64,000 nucleotides of DNA from NCBI GenBank assembly GCA_030062745.1, contig CP099848.1:20571081-20635080 (forward strand), in the 5' to 3' direction. Origin of the DNA: Capitulum mitella (lineage: Eukaryota; Arthropoda; Thecostraca; Pollicipedomorpha; Pollicipedidae). This document shows positions 22,227 through 34,519 of the stretch, piece after piece (the first letter of the stretch is position 1; the number at the start of each line of letters is the position of its first letter). The notes under the pieces are model-generated. The model was given only the letters and a program-made list of their open reading frames with translations, did no database searches and had not been told where the DNA came from. Both the position numbers and the translations under genes were made by a program.

Positions 22227-25200
22227 CTGTAAGTCACAGTCATGCATAAGTTGCATGAAAAAAGCAGCAAAAGGGAAACTACCAATGAACAACTTTACAG
22301 TGTATTTAACCAGACAAGTTACTTATTAATCTAGTGAGACAGGTGGTGGCATGAGCAGCCATTTGAAAATCAGTCTCCTAACATATGTCAATTGATAAAT
22401 GGATAGTAAGCAAAATCTTGCAACAATATTTTCTCCAATAATGAACATGTTACAAAGGTGCCCAGATTACAGCTGACATGTTCAGTGTCATTTTTCATTT
22501 CAGAACAACAATCTTTTGTCATATGGCAATAAGACAAACCATGGCAGAGGCAAGAGACACTGTGCATCAAACATAAGGTTTAAGGTTTAAAACATATCAG
22601 CATCACAGTTCTGTGCCAGAACATCACCAAACATTATCAAATACAACATGAGCTTTCCCTCTTTATAAACATTCAATCTACTGCTTCATGCAACCCTTAC
22701 CCTGGTGTGCAATAACAATTATGCCTGAAAACACACTAGCATCAGTCCAAATGGCATGACCCATTTGGCAGTGCCCAATAGGTGACACATACTGGCACAT
22801 CTCAAAACACAATCAATAATGCATCATTCTGTGATCATTGAAATAAGAGACTGGATGGTTTATGCTTCATAATGCTTTAAGCAATGGCTGCATCAATAAT
22901 GTTTGTGTTATACTAATGCTGAGATCCAATTATCTTTCTGTTGGACTGTCAGTAAAGTATAAATGTTTCTGCATTTCCATGCCAAGGCTGCAAGTACAAT
23001 CACCATCTTCTTGAGCATCAGCAGCCTTCATTTCATTGCATACTTAACAATATCAATCAATGGAGAGAGACACAAAAATACATTCTGCATGAACAGACAT
23101 TCAGTTCATAATGCCCATAAACATGAGAAAGACTACAGCCCAAACAACTGGCTCTTTAAAAAAGTTGCATTTTGTGATCATCATACTCTTCAAGAAAGTG
23201 CAAGCCTTTCATAATTCAAAATGTTTCCAAGATGGTGCATTCAAATTTTGGGTGGCCATCAACACAAGGGTTAAAGCAAAATGAGTGATGATTGAAGTCT
23301 GTGATATGTATTATGCCATGTTATATATATATTTTTATGAACCTAGTAATATGATGATATTTCAGGGTCTGCTATTTATAGTTCCTACTATCAAGACATT
23401 TGCAACAGAGCATGTGTATTGGAGAGTGGTCACATTAATGCCTAAATGCTACCATTTTAATGCAAGTAATATGACTCAGCATGAGTGATGTCATCAGTCA
23501 TAAGATCAAACCATCACATCCACTGGCATTCCTCAGGAGTGAGCAAAATCAACATCACTCAGTATTTCTGCAGGTATCTTGAAAGTTACAACAAGTGCAA
23601 TATGGTTCTTACTAACAAACCTGTAGAAAAGTGAAATACAGGTAAAGAAATTTTTAGCCAGCTCTAATGTCTACAGAACTGTTCTATGTGATGTTATACT
23701 ATGATCATGATGAAAATGAAGAAATAAGAACAAAAAGGCCTAACAACCTCAAATGCTCCAAATGTCACAGCCCATATACAGCCCCACTATTCAGCAGGTT
23801 CTGCATTTCAAAAAAATCATAGATTTCCCAATATTTGGGTGTTAGATTACCCTTCACTGGGTGACATTCAGAGGACGTGCACTTCGTCGGATCACTACCA
23901 CACAATCAGGGAACATTCCATCCTTTTCGGAATGAGAACCCAGCACATTTTAGGCGTAATGGAGTTTACATGGCTATCACATACCAATCATAGAGATGGC
24001 AAACCTCTCCTAAAAATATACTATTCACTTTAGTGCTGATGACTGGCAGCATTATGGGGAGGAAATGTGCAGCAGATTTATACTGGAAGACATCATCTGA
24101 CCCACCTTCAGATACTAACCTGATCACTTAACAAGTTACCTTCTTGCCTCAAAGCACCATAAGGAGCAAGGATGGTTTTTGAATGGAGGTTAACAGACAT
24201 ACGACTACAGGTTTAGATGAAACTGGTTATCTGTAAGTGAGGTTCATCAGTTTCTGAACCAGGACCTGGAGATCAGTCAGCCTTTCAGACACATTCACAA
24301 AACTCCTTATCATGAATTACACATACTCGGACTTACCAAGCTGAGAAAGATTTAAGACGTCGAGGAATCTCTCCACAACATTCAGCACCCACATGAACAA
24401 TGGAACGCACGGCGTCTGTACGTGCGCCAAGGCCTCAACTCATGTCCTGCACCCGCAAAGCAATTCGAGCACGCACCAGTAGGCTTTTTTAAAACAGTCG
24501 AATGTATGTTCACGTCGGTGCGCACACTTCGGGTCACGTGCGTCGCTTGCGTCAACAAAACGCACCTTAGGTTGTTGTTAGAGTCAACCTTAGTTCGGCC
24601 CAGGGGCTTTCACCGGTGTTATCGGCCATAGGAAGGCCTTTTTTGCTAGCAACGACTCCGACGTGACGTCACTGGGAAAGAGTCGCTGGGAGTCTAACGT
24701 AAACAAAACCGCGGGCACTGGCACAACGGCTCGGTTGATTGTGCAGGAGACTGGCGGGTCTGGCTGCGTTGCGATTTTTGCGCTCTTTAAGTGCTTTTTG
24801 CCTGCGTATTGTAAAGAAGTTGTTGCCACAAATGATGTTTTTTTTTATTTAGGCCCATTCTGGTATCACACCACGCCAGAAATCGACTTTAACAGCAGTA
24901 AGCGATGAGGCAGTTTGGGATGCTCAAAAAGCCAAATGGCCGTGTGAAAGGATTGGATTTGGCAGTGACCGGACCCTCATGTTGATGTTTTTAATACCCC
25001 ATGTATCAAAATATTTTCACTTCTACTGGCTTGTGGCTGAGACCTGGCAATGGCAATGGCCTTAAATTGGGACTGGCAGCACAGGGCAGGCATGATTTGA
25101 GTGGTGCCTCGTGACTTACCATTACTTGCTAATGCTGTGATATTGCTGAGGCATTTTATAACAGCATTAAAGGCTTGTGACTGTGGTCATGCCTGTTGAA

Positions 25201-25535
25201 TCAAAGTGTTGGTGGTTTATGTATTTTTGTATCCTTCATTTCATATTTCAGCTAACCAGCAAAGATGTCAATGAGTTGTGATGTGTTCACCTGCTGATTG
25301 CAGGCTGGTGGTAAATGTAAATGCCATGAGTTAAGCTTGTCCTTCTTTTGATTTCCAAAAGAAGGAGGCACTAGGGTACCATGGGTGTGTATGCATGTTA
25401 GAGGAGAGAAATCTAACATGGCTAATGCAGCAATTTGTTTGGAATTCTTTGTTGAGGCAAATTGTGACCCATTATATCTTGTGAACAAGAGTGGTTGCCA
25501 GTATCAAACCTGTGCCAGGAAGTGGTGCATTACCA
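22227..25535. other. Intergenic, CpG-depleted block, then a CpG-bearing stretch
   Basis: From 22232 to about 23870 there is almost no CpG, directly next to the CpG-dense spindle-E exon. CpG returns between about 23875 and 24900, with a CRE-like TGACGTCA at 24663 and CACGTG at 24536, so the spindle-E promoter could be here (inference). Sequence is CpG-poor again to about 25500. No gene seen. Confidence 0.55.
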
Positions 25536-26244
25536 TAGGTGGGCACTGGTCCGTTACTCCGTTACTCCGTTACTAACGAAGTTATTTTTTTGAGTAACGG
25601 AGTAACGGACCCGTTACTTTTATTTTACTGTAACGGACTGAGTAACGGAAGTTACTTTTGTGGTCCGTTACTCCGTTACTTTTTGGTCCGTTACTCCGTT
25701 ACTCCGTTACTTTTTAAACTCCTTACAGACACCGCCCGGCTTTATTTGCATCGGCACTCGCCATTGGCTACTTGAATAGCCAAAACCCAATAGCGTGCGG
25801 CGATACAAGCGCGGCTGGGCGCGCACTCAGCTGACAATCGCGGAGTCGACTTGTTGACAATATTCGTCAGCTGATAAACGTTGACGGCAAGCTGGCGGCA
25901 ATGGTTCAGTATAAAGGCCAGCTGACTTTGGTCTCTTTTGGGACAAAAGTATTGAATTATGCGTAAGTTTGATATGACTTAAAATTATAAATTAACCAGT
26001 CGTCATTTTTCAGGCTAAAAGATATCAAAGCTATTATCATTTATACTGGAACAGCCAGCTGACGGCAGTTTTCAATGTTGGCTCAAGCTAGTCACGGATT
26101 GCTTACCACCGCCACACGGTTCCCCGCCAAGGCTGTTGAGCACATGATTACTGCCGCCATGGCCATGGATCTGTGATGTCCATGGGGCGATGGAGTGGTG
26201 ATTGATTCTTGACTGGCCTGAAATTTTAACTACCTGACACTAAA

Positions 26245-26520
26245 ATGTCCCATCAAGGCGTCTTTACGCCGCCACTGGAGGTCGAAAACCTTGACTCCGA
26301 GTCCGACGGTGCCTCAGCTTCGGATGCAGAGGACGAGCCCGGTTTGGGTCACCCATGGCCACATCTAGAAACGTACTTTGAGTTTAAGGAGGAGGGGAAA
26401 ACGTCATTTTTACTTATGTCCTGTGCCGACCGAAAGAGGTTATAATCAAGGGTCACAAGAGTAGCCTTTCAAACCTAAAGGCACATATCAAGAGGAAGCA
26501 TTATTTACGGTATTTCCAGG
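26245..26520 (+). pseudogene. Decayed BED zinc-finger transposase fragment
   Basis: The ORF starts with ATG at 26245, is acidic, then reads WPHLETYFEFKEEGK. A one-base frame change around 26398 is needed to continue into a segment ending SSLSNLKAHIKRKH, the LK.H....H half of a BED finger. The first cysteine position is Tyr (TAT) in YVLC. A CAGGTGAGA donor follows. This looks like the N-terminal exon of a dead transposase. Confidence 0.5.
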
Positions 26521-26643
26521 TGAGAACAATGTGCACAATAAGTTGTCAGTAGTGAAGCATAATTATGAAGCTTGTCGACTATTGCTTGGACTATTTGCCT
26601 TAACCATATTCTCTGCAGGCAGTGAGATTCACATTACCCTGGT

Positions 26644-27202
26644 TGGGGGGGGCAGATCTGCGGTAATCTACCTTTCGGCCGACGCTTACGCGTAATTTTT
26701 GGAGACGCGGAAGTGGCAACACAAGTTGTGTGAAAAATTTAGCCCATTCAGGTATTTTTCTAAGCACTGGCCCCTACTGGATGTGTAAACTGACTTGGTT
26801 AGGTAACTCTTGAATTTTGATTCAGTTGATACATGTTTGCCTTCAGCCAATACGAGCTAACCAAACCAAAAAACAGGCAAATTGAACCTAACCAAAGATT
26901 AGTTTTACATGTCCATCTAGGGCAATCCCTGCAACCATACAGTAGGTTTTAGGTTAGGTTAGGTTAAATCATTTGTAACTTGGAGGACAGGCTACATTGT
27001 CCATGCGATTCGAGTTACCACTCCTGCGTTCCCGAAAAAAATATCAATTGGCCGAAACACCTTTCGGCTGACACATCATTTTTTGTAGACGCAGAAGTGA
27101 GGACCCAAACTCAAACATGATATGAGCCGTTGCCACTTTTGCACCTTCGAAAAATATGCATTGGCCGAAAGGTGAAGATTACCAATTCTGCCCCCTCCCC
27201 TG
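26644..27202. mobile_element. Nested MITE with inverted ends
   Basis: The left end GGGGGCAGATCTGCGGTAAT..CCTTTCGGCC is mirrored at 27162-27202 (GGCCGAAAGGTGAAGATTAC..CTGCCCCCT). It is non-coding and contains internal GGCCGAAA words and a TTAGG run. Confidence 0.55.
26948..26966 (+). repeat. Short interstitial TTAGG run
   Basis: About 3.5 units of TTAGG, the usual arthropod telomere repeat. Similar short runs occur at 33009-33026 and 38395-38415. Confidence 0.7.
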
Positions 27203-27969
27203 CCCGCCCTTCCAGAGATCTCGAGATGCATTCGTCCAGTGCTGATGGGATGAATGCCATTTAATATGTTTCAACGAGATCTCCAATTCCGGACCCCAAA
27301 AACTCAAAAATTTGCGAAAATAGGGCGTGGGGGCAAACAAACTCCAAAGTTTGGGGATTTTTGAAAGGTCACTGCGGCCGTGTTTACCAACCAATTTTCA
27401 TGGGAATAACACGGTTCAGCTTGGAATGTCCAAGTCTTTTATATACCGAAAGCTGAAATTTAAAATAGAAAACCATAGGCAGTTTCAGGGAGGGCAAGAA
27501 GGGTGATTTTTGAAATAAGAAATTTTCTTTGTTTTTGTTAGTTTTGGGTGATATAAACATCAGATGTACAACTAGCAAGCCAGTTTAAGTTTATATGTAG
27601 CGCAGAGGTGGATCCAGGTAAACAAAATTGGGAGGACACCATAAGCACGATAGTGTGCTCCCCCATTTTTTCAGTACCTGGGTGTGCGTTCGCCTGAAAA
27701 TGTGTGTGCATACGCATTGTTTAGGATGTGTATGACTATATAAATGAGTCAGTGATCTTTATTTCTACTCAGAATGTCACGATAGTGAACCGCACAACTT
27801 TGCAGCTTCACGCACAGCACATTACCGTCGAAAACGGGGGCTTGGAACCGCCTCTGCGGGACCGATTTTTTTTAAATGTTGACAAAACACGTGTGTATCA
27901 ATTCCATGAAATGCCAGAAAATCTTGTGGCGCTGCGGCAAACAGTGTGGGAGCGACAAGCAAAAAGACA

Positions 27970-28009
27970 CGGGTAGCGGAATCTGCCCCCCCACAGGGAA
28001 TAGGGTTAA
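27970..28009 (-). mobile_element. Fragment of a TTAA-type element end
   Basis: The sequence ends AGGGAATAGGGTTAA, identical in its last 11 bases to the right terminus of the 1210-bp elements at 35641 and 45308. A G/C-rich block precedes it, as in those elements. The other end was not found. A second TTAACCC start lies at 28021. Confidence 0.45.
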
Positions 28010-29214
28010 ATAAAGTCTTTTTAACCCGTCTCCGGCCGGGGTCAGAATGCCCTTTGCCCGGCCGGAGGGGGAGCGCGGATTTCCGTACCTCCCAGGATCT
28101 CGGCTCCCATATATCGCACGGAAAAAAGGAAAACACCGGCGGAAAGGTTTTGTCAAACCGAGACGAAAACATTCAAGAGTTTTGACCTCAGGTCAATTTT
28201 GAGGCGACCAGACGCCATGAAAAGTCAAAACACGTCCTTGGAATTAGGTAAATAGACACAGTACCTTGTCCCTGAAAAGCTGAACTTAAGCGACATATAC
28301 TGAACCGTAAGACAATAGCGAATTCATTGATATCAATGTTGGCCTTTCACAGGGGTCATGTCAGGTAACGTCATCGTTCCAAAATGTTCCACTTGTGAAC
28401 GGCTAACATCCTCCGTTGCATCTTACTTATGACCATGTTTTTATAGCTAATTTGTCTTTTCAAGGGTGCTGAAGAGGTACTAAAGCACCTTTCTTTAGTC
28501 TTTTATTTCACAATAATAAAATCCATATCAGTCATGTTTGTTTGAGTCCTTCGTCGTTTGGTATTAAAAAACCGTCAGGGTTATCAGGAATCTTACCTCC
28601 ACGCGCGCGCTCGTACACAAACTAATACACACACATAATTTCAAAACAAAACAAGAAGTTCGCGAGACCGAAACGAGCTCTGAACGGAGACCATTAAGTT
28701 CAGGGCGGATACTTCGAGAGGCATTGTTGATCAAACCCAGTCGATAGATATCCGCTGTTTGTCGCATTTTGCATGCGTCCGCTCCAGCGCCGGTTGTTCC
28801 CGCTCCGTCGGCGCCGCGGGCAATGAACAGGAATTCGTTGGTTTGAACATTGTGGCTAACACAGTGGTAGAATACCCGCCGCGGCTGTTGTCCCGGCGCC
28901 GCCGACTCTACAACGGCTGGTGAGGGCAGTGGGCAGCTGGCAGTGTTTTGGGTAAGCGTTTTTTGTTTCTTCCCTTTGTATATGGAATGCGTTTTACAAC
29001 CACAAAGCAGCATAAAAGACTTAAAAGCCGCGTTCGCTTGGTTTTCACTGCATTTAAAAAAAGTAACGGAATAACGGAGTAACGGTAACTTCCGTTACTT
29101 TTTAAGGCAGAGTAACGGAGTAACGAATAACGGACTGGCTTTTTTGAGTAACGGAGTAACGAGTAACGAAGTTACATTTTTGAGTAACGATGCCCACCTA
29201 TGTGCATTACCATA

Positions 29215-30480
29215 AAAAAATCTTTCATTATGCATGTCAAGGTATTAGATTTGTGTCCAAGGGTGGATTCAGAGTGCTGGTTTTTGCCAGTCTGGGGGGC
29301 CAGATTCCAAAAAGGTGTACTAATTAAAAAAACTCATAGGATTCTGCTTTATTGTACCTCAGAGATCATTGTAAAGCAAACCTCTTCATAAAAGCTGCCT
29401 AGATTTTCCTCAGATTCCAGACCTGCATCAACTTGCCTGGTTTTTCTGTTGGGGGGGGGGGCATGGCCCTGTTACCCCCCCCCCAGGTGCATTATTCATG
29501 GCACTACTTGGATAGCAACTGATATATTTGTTTGAAAGTGTTAGTGCTAGCTTTGCCTTTAGTTTGTTGCCATATTGGGAAAGGTATTTTCTTATGACAT
29601 GACATGCTTTTTGGTGCCAATTTACAAGTAGATATCACCTGTCAATCCCATTAGGTACAGCATGCTAAGAGCAATAATTAATTGCGAAGATCTTCATGTG
29701 ACCAGTGTCAAAAAGCAAAGTTGGTCAAAATAATGCATCAGTGATGCCAGTGAAAATTCATTTGAATTTAATAAGCATCTGAGTTGTCTGCAGCTTGTCA
29801 TTCTGCAACCAACAATCTTCAGCCACTCAGGTCAGTCAGTCAGGCATTCAGTCAGCAGTCTTGACATCATTTGTTTGTCACAGTCTCATAGCAACATATA
29901 TTTCTACCAATGTTTGCTGAGTGCTCATGACACTAAGTAATAAGTGTGTCTGGCTGGTTTACTTTTTGTTGGGTGTTTTGTGCATGCCACTCCTTTACCA
30001 GTTTCTTCTTTTACTTACATTTTATCCCTGCAGTGACCCTCCAGTATAAATCATTGGAGGGTCACTGGTCTTAATATTGATTTTGCTCAGTCTTTCACCA
30101 TGCCTGGACCATGTAAGATTTGTGACTATGAAGCAAATTAATTCCAATTACAAATAATATCTAGTTAATTTATCATACATGGAAGATGACATGGTTTATT
30201 AGGTATGCTTAACTGATGAAAAAAAAGCATGAAAGGTGTGATGTGCTTCCTGAGTGTTGCCTCATTCCATGCCATCTGCCTTGTTTTCATGTTCCTTTGT
30301 GTGGTTGGACTGTATGTAATGGCATCTGGATTGTGCAGCTGCCATTGACATACCAGGCAGATTCAGCACAAAAAGTCTGAAGCTGGCTGCAGCCTGCATT
30401 AGGGGTATCATAAGGCAATGGACAGTTAATTGATGCATGTCATTATCATGCCAAAAATGCTATTGAAATTTGTAAATACA
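29215..30480. other. Intergenic, CpG-depleted
   Basis: Almost no CpG over about 1.2 kb and no gene seen. Holds G- and C-homopolymer tracts near 29450-29485. Confidence 0.5.
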
Positions 30481-30559
30481 ACAACGCATAGTCATAACGT
30501 GTAGTTCTGTACATGTAACTACATGTATCTTGTCTTGCATGCTTGTAACTACATTTATA

Positions 30560-31100
30560 ACTACATGTGCACCCGCCCGCTTCGGCCTCTCCGTACCAGA
30601 CAGCACGTCCTCATGCAGGACCCCAAAGACGGGTCTGCGGGACCGGTTGGGGACCGTCGTGGGCGTTGGCTTGGCGACGAAATTACCTGGTACGTATGAC
30701 TGGCGGGTGCATATACTGGCGCAACAGCCGGTATCTCCGGCCTCCGCGACCGCTCGTGACGGTCTGGCACGGTGGCGGAAGAGATTGAAACAACGGCGAC
30801 GGCAGCTGCCTCGACTCCGTCGGCCGCCATGGCGGTGACGGTGGCATTAAGGGCAATGACAGCCGCGACGACGGTCCGGACGGCATTGGATATGGCGACT
30901 GCGGCGGCGTTTGCGTCAACGGCGTTGCGTGTGGCAGCGCCCGCATGGACGTTGGAGCTCCAGCAGTGTTGCCCGCGAGGCGGGCTGCGGACTGCACTCA
31001 GACTGCGAGGACGCCAGCGGCCGCAGAAACTCTCGGTTAACTGGTCTGAGCCAGTGCATCGTTACGTGTAAAAGGTACGGCAGCAGAGTAGTAGCTTAGG
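30560..31100. other. GC-rich island with ambiguous coding potential
   Basis: An isolated CpG-rich stretch with overlapping ORFs on both strands. One plus frame (up to 31096) ends with a cysteine-bearing segment GCGLHSDCEDASGRR and CIVTCKRYGS; another gives GYGDCGGVCVNGVACGS. No family was recognised and no frame is clearly better. It may be a CpG island or the remains of a Cys-rich exon. Confidence 0.3.
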
Positions 31101-31739
31101 CCAAGCAGTGATGAACGGTTTCATGGGGGTGGTTGCGTTGTTATTGACTGTTGCTCTTTTCTGTTTGCGGTGGTGTGTATGGTCGGAAGTCTGGGTTGGT
31201 CTTCTCCACGTTGTGTGGTCATGACTGCGCTGGGTTCGGACGCTGGCGCCTGCGGCCCGCTGACCCGGCGGGCCTTCTTGTCCAACCGATTGACCGTATC
31301 TAGCCTTGGGTGATGGTTGTACCGCGCCATCCCGACGTGCGCTTGTCGGGAGGAACCGAATGCAGTGTCAAGAGAGAGCCCAGCTTTGAGAGGTGTTCCG
31401 GTCTCCCGCGGTGCTCGGAGAAGTGTCCCGGCCTGCCGCGCAACTTTGAGAGACGTCATGGCCGTATTGAGAAATAATGAAATAAATCACCGTGCTTCCT
31501 GTCCAGTTATTGCCATTATTAAAGGAAAAAATGATTCGAATGCTTCGCTGGAGTGCTTAAAAGCCAGAGCCCCTACTGAGCAGTGCTTGTACGGACTGCC
31601 GTGCACCAGATCGCGAAATGCTAGCGTAATGGCATAATGCGGAGGCAAAAGTTTAACGTGCGGACATGACTCATACGATCGCGCGGTAGTCAGCGTCTCA
31701 TGTGGGTCGCGTGGATGCTTAAGTGGCTTCCAGGAGAAA

Positions 31740-31830
31740 AAGTGAGGGCCGAGACGATTCGAACCCACCTGGCCAGGGTGGGCAGCGGCAACAAACGCTT
31801 AACCAACTGACTGCAGGGGCGCAGCCAGGA
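31740..31830 (-). mobile_element. tRNA-like head of a probable SINE or tRNA pseudogene
   Basis: On the minus strand there is an A-box-like TCAGTTGGTTAAGCG and a perfect B box GGTTCGAATC about 30 bp later. The T stem does not pair well, so a working tRNA is unlikely. No tail or target duplication was identified. Confidence 0.45.
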
Positions 31831-31975
31831 TTTTCTTAAGGGAAGGGCTCGTAACTCAGAGTGAACCGAGATCATACGAAAACCGCCAGTTGGAAAGACG
31901 ATGTGTTATGGTTTTCAAAAAACGCGGGCCTAGGGGGCCCAGACCCACCCCTTGGCTGCGTTTATGCAATTGAGC
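31812..31975 (+). repeat. Dispersed repeat, pair member 1
   Basis: Shares GAAGGGCTCGTAACTCAGAG-type sequence and the following AACCG.GATCATA.GAAAA..CGCC block with 33245-33392. Confidence 0.55.
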
Positions 31976-32643
31976 CACCGACAGGACAATCACATAACGC
32001 ATTCACCTCTCCTATGGATTACTACTTTGCTTTGATGAAATCATGGCATACCGCATGATGCTGCATCAGTTAAAGTCGGGCTGAAGATGAAGCACAAGCG
32101 TCCGACGGTCGAGATCTGTGCCGCTCATTCAGTGCCCATGGCGGGCGCCGGCGGAGCCAATCCCAGTGATGCGACTTCGCGACTTGCGCAGAGTAAACAA
32201 ATCGCTTCGTGACCATACCTCCAATAGAAGGCCTTGGTTCGGCCGTTATTTCACGGGTATCTGATCTTAGTTTTAGCACACCTAGAGCGTTAATTGTTCT
32301 TTTTTCAAATTTCACATAGCCTTTTTGAAACCCGCATTACCGGTGAAACTTTTACAATCGCTGTAGCTGAAGGTGGCGCACCGATTTTGTCCATCGCCTA
32401 TGGCTATGGCTTAGCCGTGCCCGGACGGTCGTACAAACGTTAAGTCTTAACCTTGGCGTTAATCACTCTGCACCGCCGACTGTGGCTCCTGGGATGGTGA
32501 CTGGGAAAGCATGAAACGGTCTGCTCGCTAGTGTGGTGAAGTTTATCGCATAACTCACGACTCCGTGTTCCGTGTGTTCAGCGACGTTGCTGACGCCACG
32601 AGTGTAACCCCGTCCTCGAAGTTTTTGCTTGCGAAACCATGAC

Positions 32644-32644
<1 letters not shown>

Positions 32645-32678
<34 letters not shown>

Positions 32679-32693
32679 CTGGGTGTGTGTGTG

Positions 32694-32727
<34 letters not shown>

Positions 32728-32728
32728 T
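32645..32728 (+). repeat. (TG)n microsatellite
   Basis: Two long TG runs separated by a short interruption. Confidence 0.95.
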
Positions 32729-32894
32729 ATATGGCGCCTTTCAGACCATGGACGGTGGCAGAATGACCCAGTTCCATGCCGGCATCGTACAGCGGAAGAT
32801 TGCAAGCAAAGGATCGTATGACAGAAGAATGTATGGAATACATTGGATGGAATACATACATGTACAGGTGAAGATCGCAAGGATAAAACATCGT

Positions 32895-32990
32895 ACAGAG
32901 TGAAAAGTCGGTTTGCCGTGGGCGTTATAAGCGGTTTGCCGTAAGCATAATTGCCGGTTTGCTGTAGACGTAGCATTCAGTTCGCCGCAG
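32895..32990 (+). repeat. Short dispersed repeat (copies also near 37035-37105)
   Basis: Contains GGTTTGCCGTAAGCATAATT then GCCGGTTTGCTG; the second copy has CTGCCGTACGCATAATTGCC. A partial relative is near 34264. Confidence 0.5.
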
Positions 32991-33244
32991 GAGTAAGTTA
33001 GGGTAGGTTAATTTAGGTTAGGTCAGGAGCAGCATGGAATCTATCTGTGAAGGTGGAGGCCCCATCTTTACGGACAGGTGCAAAAAAAGCTATAGGTAAA
33101 AAATCACGTTTGCCCAGACAAACGTAATTTTTTGCCTCGTTTCTTTCCATGTGCCGCCATAGATAGTTACGTCAAATGTTGCCCAAAGTTGGAGGCAGTC
33201 TCCCCCCCCCCCCCCGTTTCACACGCCCCTGGAACGAGGAACAG

Positions 33245-33392
33245 CCCGGTGCAACCAGGGTTCTCCTAAGGGGGGCTAGAGCTCAGTGTGAACTGAAATC
33301 ATAGGAAAATCGCCTGCTGGGAAGATGATGTGCAATGGTTTTCACCAACAAACGCGAGCCTAAGCTCCCCCCTTTTAAGGCTGCGCTGGTGC
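33245..33392 (+). repeat. Dispersed repeat, pair member 2
   Basis: Partner of 31812-31975, with CTCAGTGTGAACTGAAATCA and CGCCTGCTGGGAAGATGATG. Confidence 0.55.
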
Positions 33393-33402
33393 AGACGAAG
33401 AT

Positions 33403-34188
33403 TGTAACGTTCCGCTTTTCCTCCGATCTGCTGTCGTCGTCCGGGTGGTGATGACTGTCTTGTTTTCTGCCTGCGAGACGCTCAACATTCGGATGGGCAG
33501 GTGTATTGCAGTCAGCAGAACGACGGACAGCAGAGAGCGGCGGAGAACAGCAAAGAACAGCGTAGTACAGCGTAGTACAGCGTAGTGCAGCGTAGTCTAG
33601 CGGTAGGGCCTTGATCCACGTTGTGAATTTGGAAGATGATCCGAGGTGGCGAACTCACGGTCGTGAAGAGGGAGTCAGAGCAGAGCAGAGCAGCAGGGCA
33701 GTGTCGGCGATGGCTGGCCGATCGGGCGATCCAGTATGAGTGAATCCCGAATGACTGACTACGGGGGTCTCGGGGTTGCGGCTGATATGCTTGGCCGGGG
33801 TGTGACGTAAGAAGTGTGACGTGATGGTGAAAAAGTAAGTGACGTTTTGTGCAGTGGTGGTTTGTGATTGGCTAAGTCCTATGGAGGGTTCCAGAAGCTT
33901 TTGGGGAGGAGGCCGGGGTGTGATCGCGTGATCAGTGCGTGGTTGGCCGTCTGGCACGTGTCTCTGCTGGTGCTGTATCAACTATAAAAGATAAATGAGC
34001 TGACTGGCCTGGGGGCTGATGAGGTACGCACTGGAGATGAATGTACGTATGCGTCATGATCACGCAGCGACAGCGACGTGACATGAGACTAAAAGCGTTT
34101 CACAAATCACGGCACAAATCGCGGAGTGACGCAAATCGCGCAGCGGCTACGGCGGTACAGAGCTATCGGCCGTCGGGCCGTTGCTACA
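33403..34188 (+). mobile_element. Probable solo LTR (786 bp)
   Basis: Begins TGTAACGTTCCGC and ends GGCCGTTGCTACA, the usual TG...CA termini with short inversion TGT/ACA. The 4-bp duplication AGAT flanks it (33399-33402 and 34189-34192). A TATAAAAG box at 33983-33990 would lie about 580 bp in, fitting a U3-R-U5 layout. No internal retrotransposon genes adjoin it. Confidence 0.55.
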
Positions 34189-34388
34189 AGATCGTATGTC
34201 AAAAGATTGAGGGACAAAAGATGGCATGGATAGAGCGTAGGACAAAAGATTGTACTGGCAAAAGTCGGTTTGCCTTAGTCGTAATGTGGAACAAATTCTG
34301 TCCTCGACGCCGGCGGTCCACCAGTCGACAGGCGGAACGAGAGAACCCGACAACCGTCGATTTCATGGAATTTTCCCACCGGAGAGCG

Positions 34389-34519
34389 GGCAGGCCGATG
34401 CCCTCCCAGCGGGCCGAGGACCGCTGGTCCAGGGCAGGCCGATGCCCTCCCAGCGGGCCGAGAACCGCTGATCCAGGGCAGGCCGATGCCCTCCCAGCGG
34501 GCTGGGGACCTCTGATCCT
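34389..34519 (+). repeat. Tandem repeat, three 44-bp units
   Basis: Units contain CAGGCCGATGCCCTCCCAGC and recur at 34391, 34435 and 34479. Confidence 0.9.

Larger units (their letters stand above)
25538..29201. mobile_element. DNA transposon of about 3.7 kb with GTAACGGA-rich inverted ends
   Basis: The left end GGTGGGCACTGGTCCGTTAC and the right end GTTAC..TTGAGTAACGATGCCCACC are inverted. Both are followed inward by iterated GAGTAACGGAGTAACGGA. The 13-bp direct repeat GTGCATTACCATA flanks both ends (25525-25537 and 29202-29214). Inside are a decayed BED-type zinc-finger fragment (26245-26520), a nested MITE and a partial TTAA-type end. The superfamily is unassigned; a hAT-like origin is only suggested by the BED finger. 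Confidence 0.75.

Noticed and set aside
20433-22232. 599-codon plus-strand ORF
   Set aside because: Antisense shadow of the spindle-E helicase exon, open because of high GC. Its translation is His/Arg/Val-rich with no domain.
22212-22292. Upstream in-frame ATG for spindle-E at 22292
   Set aside because: A CTTACAG acceptor lies between it and the ATG at 22214, so the upstream part is probably intron.
31740-31830. Functional tRNA gene
   Set aside because: A and B boxes are present, but the T stem does not pair and no acceptor stem could be formed.
32578-32976. Minus-strand ORF with Thr-His repeats
   Set aside because: Translation of the TG/CA microsatellite.
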